Below the pieces are notes generated by a model. That model made no database searches. It was given only the letters and a program-made list of their open reading frames with translations, and was not told the origin of the DNA. The position numbers and the translations under genes were made by a program. This document shows, in pieces, positions 1 through 54,375 of a stretch of DNA of 64,000 nt (position 1 is the stretch's first letter; every line of letters starts with the position of its first letter). Source of the DNA: Tyto alba (Eukaryota; Chordata; Aves; Strigiformes; Tytonidae); the NCBI RefSeq assembly GCF_018691265.1, contig NW_024881313.1, positions 18,221,518 to 18,285,517 on the forward strand, written 5' to 3'.

Positions 1-1229
1 TGTTAAAATTATGTTAGAGTACTTCATATATGGTCTTGCGTCTACCAAATGCTTTGATACTACAGAATATTGGATATAGTATAACAATCAATCAGTTCTT
101 TTTGTGCATGTAGTTTTATTAAAGCAGCTGTCTTATTACTGGTAAGGATTCTTAGAAGTCTTCCCTTAGTAAGTTATCATGCTAAACACACCTGCACTAG
201 ATTTTTGTTTGTGAAAGGTAAGGATTTCATGTTTAGTCATTTTTTCCAACACAATGAAAAGGGCATCCATATACCTAAGATTATGTGTGGTCTTGTCCTC
301 TAAATTACCTGAGTGGGGTACTAATCACATTAATTAGCTCCATTAATCCATTCACCTGAGTCAGCAGTAAAGAGCAGCTCCATGGCAATGATGAAACCTA
401 AAATTAAAAACTGTGTACTAAAAAGTACTTTAAATTCCAGAAATTTTAAATTTTTTTGTATATTTTAAAAAAGGCAATCTGTTTATATTTAATCAAAGTA
501 AATTCTATGTCCTCTTTTACTAATACTGAAATGTTTTATACTTTGTAGGTTTAGTGTGCATGATGTGCAGCAATGATATGGCAAATAACAGAAATAGAAC
601 TATAGCCTACAGTGCTGGCCAATGCCCAATTTCTCTGCTTTGCTGTACCAGCTAGCACTTGTACAATTACATCATATCACTAGAATTTACAACAGTAAAC
701 TTAATATTTTACAGTACAGAACAAAGACAATGATTTTGTAACAAATGAGCTCAAACTTTATTAAGTTCAATGGCAAGAGGTATTTAGGATTTCAGTACAT
801 TTTGATAATGTCTGTGGTGCATTAGGGAGAGTTTTTCTGACTGCATAATAATGAATTTACAGTAAACATCATTATTGCCTTAATTATCACAATGCCATTA
901 AATTTTTTTATTATTTGACTTTAAATGCCAAACTGGCAAATTTCTTGTTTTCGTATGGTCTTTCTTACCCAGGTGCAGATATTTATGCATTAAAATAGTA
1001 CTCTTCTCTGGTTTTGAGAGTTTATAGTATAAAAGTGCTTATATTAGAAGGATTAATTCCATTTGTTTTGTAAATTGTTTCGTCATCTTAATTTCTAATC
1101 AGATAAGGTTGTAGTTTTGCAATATTAGGGGTACAATTGTTAGCTTTTTCTCTACTTTCTTGACTTTGTACATGTAACGTTGTGTTAGCATTCTAATACC
1201 ACAGAATTAAATTTTCTTCTCACCCACAG
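1..1229 (+). other. Intron upstream of ABCB1 exon 4
   Basis: AT-rich sequence before the first visible coding exon. It ends in a pyrimidine stretch and CCCACAG acceptor at 1228-1229. The following exon starts in phase 0, as in gene 2. I see no other exon or repeat here. Confidence 0.75.
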
Positions 1230-43075
<41,846 letters not shown>

Positions 43076-44176
43076 ATTAAAGGCAGTACTTATCTCTGAA
43101 TTGTCACTGTAATTATTTCAATACTGCTATTTTTGTCACTGTCATTATTTCAATATCAATAGTCAGTCTTGATACTTTTGGTTTTCCTCATTTCTTTTAT
43201 AAATACTAAGAAAACAAGAAATACTAAGTATATGCCAGTTTCTCACTAGTAGTTTTCATTATTCAAACCACTCTATGATGTGGCCAAAGCAGAGGCCTAT
43301 TGCACTCATAAAAGTAGAAGCGTGCTAAGCCAGATGTAATTAATATTAGCTTGTTTTGAACTCTGGCAAAATCACACTGATTGGGCATGTCCAGTAAACA
43401 ACCTGTAAACATTTTCATGCTCAGTAAAAGTAGTTTTGCTATTGCCATAAAGAAACTTCAAGCCTTATCCTCACTGTGCCTGTGTAAGTCAGTCCTGGCC
43501 TATCAGGCTTGCTACCAACTTGTTATAAGAACTTGCAGGTCAGCTGGAGTTTGATGCCAAGTCTCTTGTTATGAAGTGGAGTTTTAGCTTGGAATAACAG
43601 CAAAGGCCTTGAAAATATGGGCACATGCTGAAAACAAAGGTCCCAGATCTGTAAGTATCTCACTCATGGTCAGTTACTGATCATTGAAAAGGTGGAACCT
43701 TAAGAGCTGGGAAAATATTATTTTGAGTATAACAGAGAAAAGAAGCAGCAGATAAGAAAAAAACCACAACCAATGGGCAAGGCAAGGCACCTTCTGCAGC
43801 CTGGGAGAGTAGTGTCTGCAGGTCTCCCAAAGTCCTAGAGGTCAGAGGTGAAGGACTAAGAAATCTCTAAAGACTAGAATATTTTATAAAAGGTGAAAAT
43901 CTTGAATTTAGGCTTGGAGGAATGGGAAGGTATCCTTTTCAGTGCCAGTTTCCTTCACTGAAGAGATCTTGAACCTGATCACACTGATGACCAAGACTCT
44001 CAAGGACTGTAACCATCCGTGCTAACTACATGACATTAGTTTTGTGGTATTGTATATTAGTTACTAATTTATGATCACTGTTAAGGACTAACTGCTTATA
44101 TAATTACTAAGAACTAACCATTAGAAATGTATATTGTTAATGAATATCTATGCAGTAAAGTTTTGTTTTTAAGTTT
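43076..44176 (+). other. ABCB1: Probable ABCB1 3' UTR, end not fixed
   Basis: I see no canonical AATAAA in the first 1.1 kb after the stop. ATTAAA (43076-43081) directly abuts the stop and is too close to be the sole signal. AGTAAA variants occur at 43393, 43423 and 44154; the last is followed by a T-rich stretch (gttttgttttt) and is the most plausible poly(A) site from sequence. A 32-bp duplication (TTGTCACTGT at 43101 and 43133) lies in the proximal part. Transcript data would fix the end. Confidence 0.4.
43101..43157. repeat. 32-bp imperfect duplication in the 3' UTR
   Basis: 'ttgtcactgtaattatttca' at 43101 recurs as 'ttgtcactgtcattatttca' at 43133, one mismatch in 20 bases, with a diverged spacer. 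Confidence 0.85.
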
Positions 44177-44586
44177 AAAACTGGCCTGATTAATCAGTCT
44201 TCCACACTTCTGTCACAGCAATTCCTGATTTCCTGAGGTTTATACATATGATCTCTTATCTACATGTAGCTTTTTATACACACACAGCCTAACTGATAGG
44301 CAGTTAGGCTCATCAATGTACTAATAACACTCTCCAGAATGTTGATTAATGCAGTCTCGTTGCATTCCTCTTGAATCAGTTACCTGTTTTCTTTTGTTTC
44401 TGTCTTAGATGGAAAACTAATTTGACTAGCAAATCTGTTTCCTATTTATGTATTAATTGATACAACAAGGTTCTTATTCATGAGTGAGACTATTCATCTG
44501 CACCATAATATGAAAAAGTTATACTTGCAGTTGCAAGAATGGAATAGATATTCTTTAACATTACACTCTGGAGACTCAAGTGAGAA

Positions 44587-44591
44587 CATAG
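44587..44591. repeat. Left target-site duplication CATAG
   Basis: CATAG immediately left of the LTR; the same five bases follow its right end at 45487-45491. Confidence 0.85.
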
Positions 44592-45486
44592 TGTAGTGGT
44601 TTGAGCCCGGTTAGCAGCCAACCACCGCAGATGGTCACGAGCAAAAGACAGACTCGCTAGGGGAAGAACAAAACTCATACATTTATTACAGACACTAACA
44701 ACATGTAACAGAGTAGGACAGTGAGAAGCATTGTCACATCTTAAGAACACCTTTCCTCCACCCCTCCCTTCTTCCCAGGCTCAGCTCTGCTCCCGATATC
44801 TCTACCTGCTCCCTCAGCGGCACAGGGGCAGGGAATGGGAGGTGCAGTCAGTGCTGCTGCTTCTTCCATCTTCGGGGGCAGGGGGGGGAGCTTGTGGAAC
44901 TTCTTCCCCCTGCTCCATCGTGGTGCCCCTCTCCCAGAAGACAGTCCTCCACAGGAGTCTCTCTCTCCCATGGGCTGCAGCCCTTCCCAAGCTGCTCCAT
45001 GGTGGGCACCCCCGCATGCTGCAATCCTCCCAGCGCTGAATTATAGCAGCAGGATTTACCTTTCTCCCACAAGAACCCAGCCTTCTTCGGGCTCAGCACC
45101 TTGCTCATCCAGGTGAAAACAAACACAGGCTATAAATCAATGTCTGCTCCACCATATATCTTCATTGGTGGCAGGGGGGGCTGCCCTGCCGTCTCATCAC
45201 AGGATACAGGGAGGGTCTCTCCTCTGGCACACCTCCCCCCTCCTTTCTTCCTCCATTCCTCCACTGACCTTAGTGTTCAAGCAGCTGCCACAACTCCTCC
45301 TCACCAGTCCCACTGCTTGTCACCACGTCCCTTCTTAAATACGTCATCTCAGAGGCGCAGTTGATTGGATCAGTTTTGGTTCAGAGGTGGAGTTGACTTG
45401 GAGCTGGGGGAGCTTAGAGAAGCTTCTCACAGGGGGACGCCCCTGCAGCCCAACAAAAATCCCCACCACTCACTCAACCCAGGACA
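44592..45486 (-). mobile_element. Intact solo ERV LTR, antisense, 895 bp
   Basis: On the minus strand it begins TGTCCTGGGTTGAG and ends CAAACCACTACA, i.e. TG...CA, and it is flanked by identical 5-bp CATAG copies. It has a TATTTAA box (45341-45335) and AATAAA (44687-44682), placed as promoter and poly(A) signal of one LTR. Five-base duplications are usual for ERVL/class III-type elements, so that class is likely. No internal retroviral genes remain, so this is a solo LTR formed by LTR-LTR recombination. It is much richer in G+C than its surroundings and related to the LTR at 4901-5925. Confidence 0.88.
45335..45341 (-). promoter_or_regulatory. TATA-like box of the solo LTR
   Basis: TATTTAA on the minus strand in the context CTGAGATGACGTATTTAAGA, with the same context in the LTR at 4901 (TATTTAA at 5032-5038). 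Transcription from it would run left, antisense to the end of gene 1. Confidence 0.6.
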
Positions 45487-45491
45487 CATAG
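45487..45491. repeat. Right target-site duplication CATAG
   Basis: Exact copy of 44587-44591, directly after the right end of the LTR. Confidence 0.85.
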
Positions 45492-48400
45492 GTTGATTTT
45501 TTTACTAAATTCTGGATTTTAGTCTTTTATTTTTAAAACTAGATTTTTAAATTTTTGGTGATACAACCTCTAAAGACTGCATTGCTTCCCAACTTCTATC
45601 ATTTCAAAAATGCTTGATTTACCAGACAAATTTAGCTCTTTCTGAAAATCAGGCAAGCATTATAAGTGTTTTACTAGACATCCGGAAATCAATTTTGAAA
45701 ATTTTGTCCATATAGTTCAAAACCTATTTTAGAAATTCATGCCAAATGTAGAAACTTTTCAAAACAATCTATTATTCCCTATCTTTTTCTTCCTCGTTTC
45801 TAAAGAAGTATTTCCCCTTGGCTGAGATTTTCACAAAAGTTTGCATAATAATTGCTAAACACCTCACTTTTGGTTGAAAGGGGCTATAAATAAAGTAAGC
45901 ACTTTCCTTTGAGGATAACAGATCCTTGTTTCCAAATACACCACAAATGCTTAAATAACTATGCTGCTGCTCACAATCACTTTCAGAATTTCCTGTCAGA
46001 AGACTACAACAATCATATTACTACCATTGTGCTACCACCAGATGACTCATCATGTAATTTTTAGTCACAAAGCCAAAAGGGCAGACAAGGACACCTCGAA
46101 AAATGTGTTCTTCACCATATTGTATTTATACACCTTTACATTACAATGCTTGACCCAAAGAAAGGGTTGACTGACCTAGGAAAATTCTGCTTTAAAGACC
46201 ATTATTCTACCACATTTTTCTACAGAGCACAAGGGATCTTACTTCCTACTCTGCCTTTTCAGTTAGGCTCTGAGACATTTTGGTTCACCTTGATATCATA
46301 AGACAGTTGTTTGAGCTCTGTGTCCTCCTTGTTGGAACAGTCAGCACTCATCTTTGACCATCAGCACCCTAAACACTTGATGATATATATGTGTTGTTAT
46401 TCTGATGTCATAGGGCTTTTTTCAGCTGTTGTGTTCTTCTTTTGCAAGCCTGCAGCAATTTCCAGCAGAACTTACCTTTCTGGAGGAAAGTAGTCTAGCA
46501 GTGTTTTTCACACATTTCTTGTGTCTCTTGCCCCATTACCTTTGGAACAAATCATTAGAGGGATGTCAGCATCAACAGCACCTTGGCAATCTTAACCACT
46601 TTGCAAGCATATGCCACTGACTGTGGGAAAAAGGAAGCAGGAAGAACTTAAGTTCAATAGTGTGATAACTCTCCTGCTGAAACAGCTAATCAAAACAGCG
46701 CTCTCAGAAGCAAAATGGGGTTTAGGTCTAGAAAGCGTTTCTTACTGCATATACTTATCATCGTGTAAAACACTACATTGCCCAATGTTCTCCACCATAC
46801 TTACCCCTACAACAGCAGTTTGCTCTTCCTTACACAACAAATACCTCACTATTAAGACTTTCTATAATTTCTGACATGGAACAAGAGCATAAACAAACTC
46901 CAGCATTTTCCCTCTCCTCAAAAGATTCTAAAGGAATTCTCACCAATACCATATACCAGGTACTATGTCCAAATGAAGACTGTAAATTTTTTCTAGATCT
47001 CCACTAGTTTCTTCTTCAGATATTCCCTCAAAGTTCTTCATGAACTATCCCATGTGTTGGGAGATGTTTAACAATCTTCCACTCTGACGTTGACTTCCCA
47101 TCAATTTAGTTTTAATGGAACCAGTTCTCCTTCCTTGAGTAGATCCTTTGAGCCTGTTGTCTCTTTCTTGCTGCTATACTTGTCTATGAAAGAAACCTTC
47201 TTGGCAACATTCATTTCTGCAAGACACTCATGATCTCCTCAAACAAATTGTTACTGAGTAATCTTTGTAATCATTCACAGTACAAATAGACATACAGTTA
47301 ATCTCTTCCTCAAGATGTATTGTCTATTTGTGCATTTATAACTCTTCCTCCTATTCCTCTCCCTCAAAATCCAATCTACCTTGTAGACTTGGTCATTGAA
47401 AGGAAAGAATATGACAACCTGGAGGAGAGGAGAAACATGGCACACTGCCTATGAATATAGGGTAAAAACACTCCACTAGCAATTCTTGTGTCAAAAAGGC
47501 CATATTGTAAATGTATCTATAGACAGCCTAAATAACTTATTGTCAAGTACCCAGTTTTTCTTCTAGATAAATTATCTAGAACAATACAGTTTCAGTTTAG
47601 TAATACATTCATTCTGTATTCCTAAAACAGGACAGTATCTTTTATTCTAGTTATTGTGTTGCAGTAAACTGAAAGCAGAAAGTAAGAAACAGGGCCAGCA
47701 GCCACTTCAAATCCTTTGCTGTGAATTCCATGGACTGTAGAGATTTCAAAAGTAGAGAACAGGAAGGAAAAGAGCAGACACACAAGGACAACTATCTTTA
47801 GCAATCCATGTTACCATAAGGTGAGTACATTTCATTTGGTCTTTGTATGCTTATTCCTATGTACATTTAATTCTATTTGTACTCTGTTAACTACGATCAA
47901 TATACTAACGCCGTTGCTGTAGAGGTCTAGGACAGGACTGCATTTAACTGAAAGTGAATGTTCATGCTTAAGCTCCTTTCTCTAACCAAGCCCATCTTCT
48001 GCAGGGTTAACAAAGGTCTGGCCAATGAAGACTAGGGCACCCTATTCTAGAGTTGCTGTCACTAGCAGGCCAGATTAACAACCACCTCATATTGTATCTC
48101 TTCATAAAAGAATATGAGCATGATTATCATAAATACCTACATTATCAGTGCCTTAGTGTAGAAAAAATGAGTCACACCTTGAATCACTGCTGTATTAAAA
48201 TAAGTATCTCAGATTTTGCACTATATAATGTTTCAGAAAAGTAGATCTGTAAACACTAGATGTAGTTTTGTATTCACCAAGACAGACATTTTTTATGGAA
48301 ATACTAGAAATTGTATGGGGCTGTTCTAAAATGTCCAAACATTTAAAGTCATTGATACTTTAGATAGCTTAAAAATAAAGATGGTGTCTGCATATGTAAT

Positions 48401-51400
48401 ATGTATATAATCTGTGTCCTAATAGATTCACTTTAAGTGTCCATGCATAGAAATTATATCATTAATTTGCTTAGTAAAGAAGACAAATACGTTAACAATT
48501 TTTTTTAATACAGCAAACAATTGTTCTAAAATAGCACAGCTTTTACATCATCTAACAAACAGAAATAGTTTCCTTTCCATTTTAATTCTGATTTGATTCT
48601 CAAATCACTTATGAAAATGGGGTAAGTGAATAACTTGATTAATGTGGAATCTAAGAAAAAAAATTAAGTTCAGGATATCTAAGATGTTAAAATGAAGCAG
48701 TGTTGAGGGAGAAGGAATGCATATCTATCTGACATGGTAACTCCTAGTTCCCACCCACTTTTCAAGTGTCCTTAATTAGGTCAGCTTTGTTTACAGCTAT
48801 CTATCAAAAAAGTCAGAGCAGAATTTAAAAAGGCTTAAGCTACTGTAGGTGTAAGGTGACTAGCAGTATCTACTCTCTATTTATTGCTAGGGCTCTAACA
48901 AGCTGTTTGGTTAACATTAGCTTCACACTTTTTTCTTTCTAAGCACTCTTGTCTTTCCCCAATATTAATTTATTACCTTCACTTGTGCATATATCAATCT
49001 TGTACAGCTTTTGCTTTGGATTAATCAATGTGCTTGTTTGTTGTACAAACTCTTCAGTCATTCCTTGACATGGACATATTTCACAGTGATGTAAAGCTAT
49101 GTAATTTCCATGTTGTTCCAAAAAAAAAACAAAACAACAAAACAAAATTTATGTGCACATTCCAAGGGACAGGTAGAAGAAGGCACTATAGAATTATGAC
49201 ATATTTCTCTGTCCACAAGGTGAATTTGGCATAGAAATTCCTAATCTAAATTAAGTTTTCCCAAGATTTTCTGTTGGATAGCACTACAGTAGATTTATCT
49301 CCATGTAACTGTCTGTTTTTCAATGTAAAAAAAAAAAGATGAGTTATTAAAGATGAGAGTTATTTACATATCTGTTAAATCAGAAACAAGTCAAACGTTA
49401 CTCTTCATGGATGCTAGAGTTGAGAATTACAGTTCAGGATGCTAATATTTCAAGGTTCAACTTGCTAATAGTACCTTCAATGAAGCATACAACAGTCTAG
49501 TTTTGCAGATGTTTATAATTTAATTTCCTGCAATTTCCTGAGGAGCTCAATAAATAATGAGAAGCTTAGTTGCTCACTTGGCTCTCATTTGAAATCTTTG
49601 AAAAATCCTTTGAAAACATGATTATTCCTTCTAACTCTCATTCTTTTGTTACTACCTGTGAGACTTTAAAGATAGAAAAAAATGTATGTGATTTCCATCA
49701 AAGAATCTTTCATTGATAAAGAATTTCTAAGATATCCTTAAAAATTGCTCTAGAAATCCTCATGAAAAAATGAAAAGCTAGGAGGAATTTGTGTCTAAAC
49801 TTTCCCACCAATTTCCTTTGATGGAAGGTCTGTATTTTCTTAATTATCACCAATACTATTAATCAATGATTTTTCTTTCTGTGGCCATGTCTTTAATTTG
49901 CCACATGATGGCCTCATTTGTTCAGACAGTAGCTAAATTAATCTGCATTTTCCTTGAGAAATTTCTTTCTCTTTTCCTCTTTATGTATATCTTGTTCAAC
50001 TCATTACATGCAGTGTTCTGTCTAATCCAATCTCATGAGCTTTTGGTTACTGTCCAGGATGCCCACTCTCTTTTCTGCCCAAGGGAATAGTATCATTTTG
50101 CAATCCTGACAGCATTGCTACCATGTCTACTAAAATCAGAGTTCTGAAGACCTACACTAAGGCAGTAAATACTAACTGCTCTTCCCAGCTTGTGCTATGT
50201 TAAGCAGTCGTACTGGAGGCAATCAATGATGGTAGATAATGTTTATCTTAGCATTTAAATCAAAGGACTTTCATTTATTTCTTTCTAATTTAATCTTATT
50301 TATCACAAAATATATTAAGATAAAGGAGAAGGTTAAAGAAGTGTCTTCTCATGTATTAAAAATATTTATGAGTATTACAAGAGCAAAGAGGTTTTCATTT
50401 AGTCTGGGTAATTTGATTCCAGATACAGAGTTTGACTGCCATTTTCCTGAGTGAATGACTTCTTTCAGAGGTATTATGTTCAACACCACTATGATTCTAC
50501 AGTGAATTTCAAGTAGCTATTATTTTTAAAGAACAGATATAGAAATTTACAAAATATGCCATTAAAATGCTACGGTTATGTTAAAGGGAAACTTTTTGCC
50601 TACAAGACAACAGGCATTTTACCATTGACATCAGTATTTTATACTACGTGAATTTAATATATCCTGCTAGTAGAAGATAAAAAGCATTACATAATTGTTT
50701 GATTTTGTGGCTGTGGACAGGAGATATAATGCTTGGTTCAACTTGATATACCACAGACTTTAAAACAGATGGAAAATACACTTCTAAAATAGTAAAATTG
50801 AGAATAATAATAAACTTGAAAGAATTTAATGATATAATTGGTAGAACTGGCTGCAGTGAGGATACAAAGATGGTTTATCACTCTACATTGAGGAAAAATC
50901 TGTTTCTAGGATGAGATTGCTTCAGAAGAAAAAAAGTCTGGTTAGTGTATTCATGAGTATCATAAAGGAAAACTGTTCTGAGAATATTATTTAATCTAAA
51001 AAAATTTAATATAACTACACAATTTAAAACATTCAGCTCCCAGATGTAGAGGAAATGTACATCAGTTCAGTCAGTTTGGTGCTTGAGAAACAAAACCAGA
51101 CTTAATATTTCTGAGAATCCTCATGGAGCACTAATGCAGCCTTCTCTGGCTGCTCCTATTCATCCAGCTTTAGGAGTTTATGTGTGTGTAGCTGCTTGTG
51201 CAGTTGAGCACTGGCCATGACCACAGTTCTTGTACTATCACCTACAAATTTCAAAATAGCAGTTGCAGTCCACCCACCAATAACTCTATCTGTCTCCTTC
51301 TTGTGGATAGACCAAACCCCACTTTTAAGTGTTTGTCTGAGGATTCTCATATCATGTCTAAAATTAAAGCATCAGAATATTCGTGCAAATAAAAGGAACT

Positions 51401-52234
51401 TCAATCTCAGGTTAAGTCAACAAAAGTTTTGGACTACCTTTTCCATCCACAGATTTCGTTTCTAAATACAATAAGCATGTTTCAAATACCCACGTGTCAG
51501 TAAGAAATATTACACCTGGATCAGGGGGAATCATTTCAACATTTTCAAGTGGGTTTGCCTACTGGTTTCAGTTTCAGAGATGATAAATAACTGAGAAACT
51601 GGCCAATTACTTGGATTCCAGCCTACAGTTTGAGGTTACATATTTTAGGCATCTGACTATAATTTTTTATCCATTTACCATTACACACAGTAAGTCATTA
51701 TATCTGTCATCTTAAAAAGTCTGTATTAGGGAATTCACATATTAAACAGATATTTGAACACTGTGATATAAATTTTTTCTCAAATTATATGTTTTCTATA
51801 TTTGTAGAGGTAGCTATGTTATACTATTTGGTCATAACAAATTCCTTAGCTTTACCTTATTATCTTAATTGCATTTGACTTAGAAAATCCATTTTTTATT
51901 GCACAGCTGTTCATCAGCTGTACCTATCTGAAAACTGATGTGGACTTTTGTTCCTAAGTTTCATCAGGAAGAAGGATCAAATGAGCTGGTGGCTAATTCC
52001 TCCAAATAAATTCCAGATTGTCAAACTGATTATGATTCCTTAAATTATAATAGAATATATATGTAGGATGTCCATGCCAGAGAACAGCTGACTTAAAATA
52101 ATTCTCAACGACACGCCAGTGAACTTCTCATTGTGGGTGACAGCATATGTCCACACACATTACTCTTCTCTGTTGTATCCAGTAACAGAATAAGAAATGG
52201 TGGGTTAAATGCCACCTGAACATGAATAAAGAGT
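45492..52234. other. Intergenic region between ABCB1 and ABCB4
   Basis: Mostly AT-rich sequence. Open frames of 60-90 codons exist on both strands, but none has recognisable motifs. The stretch at about 46850-47400 is richer in C and T. An antisense frame at 51350-51156 is mentioned among the findings. I see no exon of either transporter, no RNA gene and no clear promoter. Noncoding 5' exons of gene 2 could lie here unseen. Confidence 0.6.
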
Positions 52235-52425
52235 CTATTATTGCAGGAGTGGTTCAACACTGGAACAGGTTGCTTAGAGATGTTGAGAGTCTACATTTAG
52301 ATATTCAAAACTAGCCTAGACACAGCCCTGAGCAACCTGTTCTAGCTGACCTGCCTTGAGCTGGTGTTTGGACTAGATGATCTCCAGAGTTGCCTGCCAA
52401 CCTCAGCCATTCCGTGATTCTGTGC
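52235..52425 (+). mobile_element. CR1 LINE 3' end, sense
   Basis: 'ggagtggttcaacactggaa', 'caggttgcttagagatgttg', 'agcaacctgttctagctgac' and 'ggactagatgatctccagag', ending 'cagccattccgtgattctgt': the classic avian CR1 3' untranslated region and tail. About 190 bp, 5'-truncated. Confidence 0.9.
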
Positions 52426-54277
52426 AGGAAAAGTTATGGTCAACCATGTGTGTCCAACCAATTAAACAGATCCACTCCATATGGTGACTTCCAATATGTC
52501 AAAACCATTCAATATATCACAAGATGTATTAAGAAGAAAAGAGTCATAAAAATAACATTGAAAAATAACATATTGAAAATAACTTTCTAAACTTTTGTCC
52601 AAAGAGTACATAAAAGCATCCCGCACCTCAAAGGTGACTGGAATATGACAAAATGAATGTTTTAGAAATACTTTATGGCCTCTGTTTTCATCCCCACTTT
52701 TGAATGAAAGCCTGAGATAAGGAATCAGCCTTGGGTTGTGTCTCCCCAAGTAGAGAGAGGGGGATTTTGTCACTTTTACCAACAAGCCATCACTTCTAAC
52801 AGAACATTGTTTTGACAGCAGGACAGAAAGCCATGCCTTTACTCAGTGAAAGCCAGGGACTGAGAAACCTTTGTGTTAGGAATCACAGACAGTTGTTTAC
52901 AGGATGGCTGTCAGAAGCTGAAAATTGGATGCTCAGGTACTTGCGTGATTGTTTCTCTCTCCTCTTCTGCCTCTCCTGATGAGACAGGAGCTGCAGCAGC
53001 TCACCCCTTCCCCTCTGTCACCTTCTCCTGCCACTGCATTGCTGTAAGGCCCTCAAAGGCCACCCACTTATAATGAAAGGAAAACACTGAGTTCTCCAAG
53101 TTCCTAAGAGCTCTCACATCACCAAACCTCATTCTAACTGTTCATTTTTATTTTTTTTTAATCTTGCTATCCCTTCTCAACCAACGTTATCAAACCCTGA
53201 AAAAACACCACTGATCTTTATAAACACAACAATCCATAAAACTTTGAGGTATGCTAATTGAAGAGAAGAAACATTGCCTAGCTTAAATCCTATTATAAAA
53301 CTTATGTGCATTATCTGTTACCTAATATAAGAGTAGGCCTAAAGAGTCTTTATGAACATTTGTCATTAAGGAAACTATATGATATTCTGAAAATGAACTC
53401 CATCTTCTGGGCACAAAATATCCAAAAGGGACCATACTGATTCCTGTTCAGTTTGATCATGGATGACTGAACAGTGATAACAAGAGCACCTTCCCTTGAA
53501 CAACTTATGATGGGTTCACGGCCTGGTGTGATGGTCTAGTCCAAGAAACGGTGTTTTTTCAGTCATCCTGATTTCTTGAGATCTTCACAAGGAATGATTA
53601 AAATATGAACAAAGAGACTTCCTTTAAGAGGAGTTAGGAAAAGACTTCTCAGATGTTTTCAAGAGTGACAACGATAATACAGGATCTTCAAAACTATTCA
53701 CTGCTGATCACTCTTTCTGGAAGCAGAGTGTGCACACAGTCCTTCGCAGACCTAGCAGGCTTCAAGGCCACTGCAAAAGGCTGGCATGCACCAGTTTTGA
53801 AAGTTTTTCTTCATTAGAGTTTTACGTAAATTGAGCAAAGTCCAACCTTACTGCTCGGTCCCAGCCAATCTAGTCCTACTGACTGCTGAATAACCTTTCA
53901 GAACAGGTGAAAAAAGATTAAGATCACACCTTCCCACCCTGGGTAAGTCAGCACATTTATTTTGTCTGAGACAGATTATCAATGTTCAATTGTGAATATT
54001 AAAAACCCAGCAAAAATTCCCAGTGAAATTTTATTCTACTTTAAAATACATTTTACTGTTTATTTTGTACTAATTAAACTGCAGAAATTTGCATGCTTTG
54101 AAATGACATATTACCAAGGGTTATACAGAGGACACCACTGTGGGTCCTGCTTAAAAACTGAAGACAATCTGGATTCAAACAGCACATCAGGATATAGGTT
54201 TTCAGATTATTAGCTTTGCATTCTCTCAGTTAAATATTACTGGTAGTTTTTCCTGAAGTACTCTGTTTCTCTAACAG
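52426..54277. other. Sequence directly upstream of ABCB4 exon 2
   Basis: This should hold intron 1 of gene 2, and possibly exon 1 and the promoter, but I see no CpG-rich block, no TATA box I would defend and no first exon. It ends in the pyrimidine-rich acceptor TTTCTCTAACAG at 54277. Confidence 0.4.
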
Positions 54278-54375
54278 ATTAAAATGCATTCTGAAGATGA
54301 AACAAAGTCTTACAGAAATAGAAAGGATGATAATATTGCTGCATCATATCAGGATTATGGATCTGAAGGCAAATG
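54278..54375 (+). CDS. ABCB4: ABCB4 exon 2 with start codon
   Basis: The acceptor TCTAACAG is at 54277. Six UTR bases (ATTAAA) precede ATG at 54284, which has a favourable A at -3. It encodes [30 protein letters not shown], then TG of a split codon, donor gtaagt. The N-terminus is hydrophilic and charged, as in the family. Conservation of this end is low, so the start rests on frame and exon structure. The intron after it (54376-57252) holds a CR1 tail and a 37-bp repeat. Confidence 0.85.

Noticed and set aside
43076..43081. ATTAAA as the ABCB1 poly(A) signal
   Set aside because: It overlaps the region directly after the stop codon, which would leave almost no 3' UTR.
44731..45364. Several 67-102-codon frames
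   Set aside because: Inside the solo LTR on both strands; no retroviral protein motif and no splice support.
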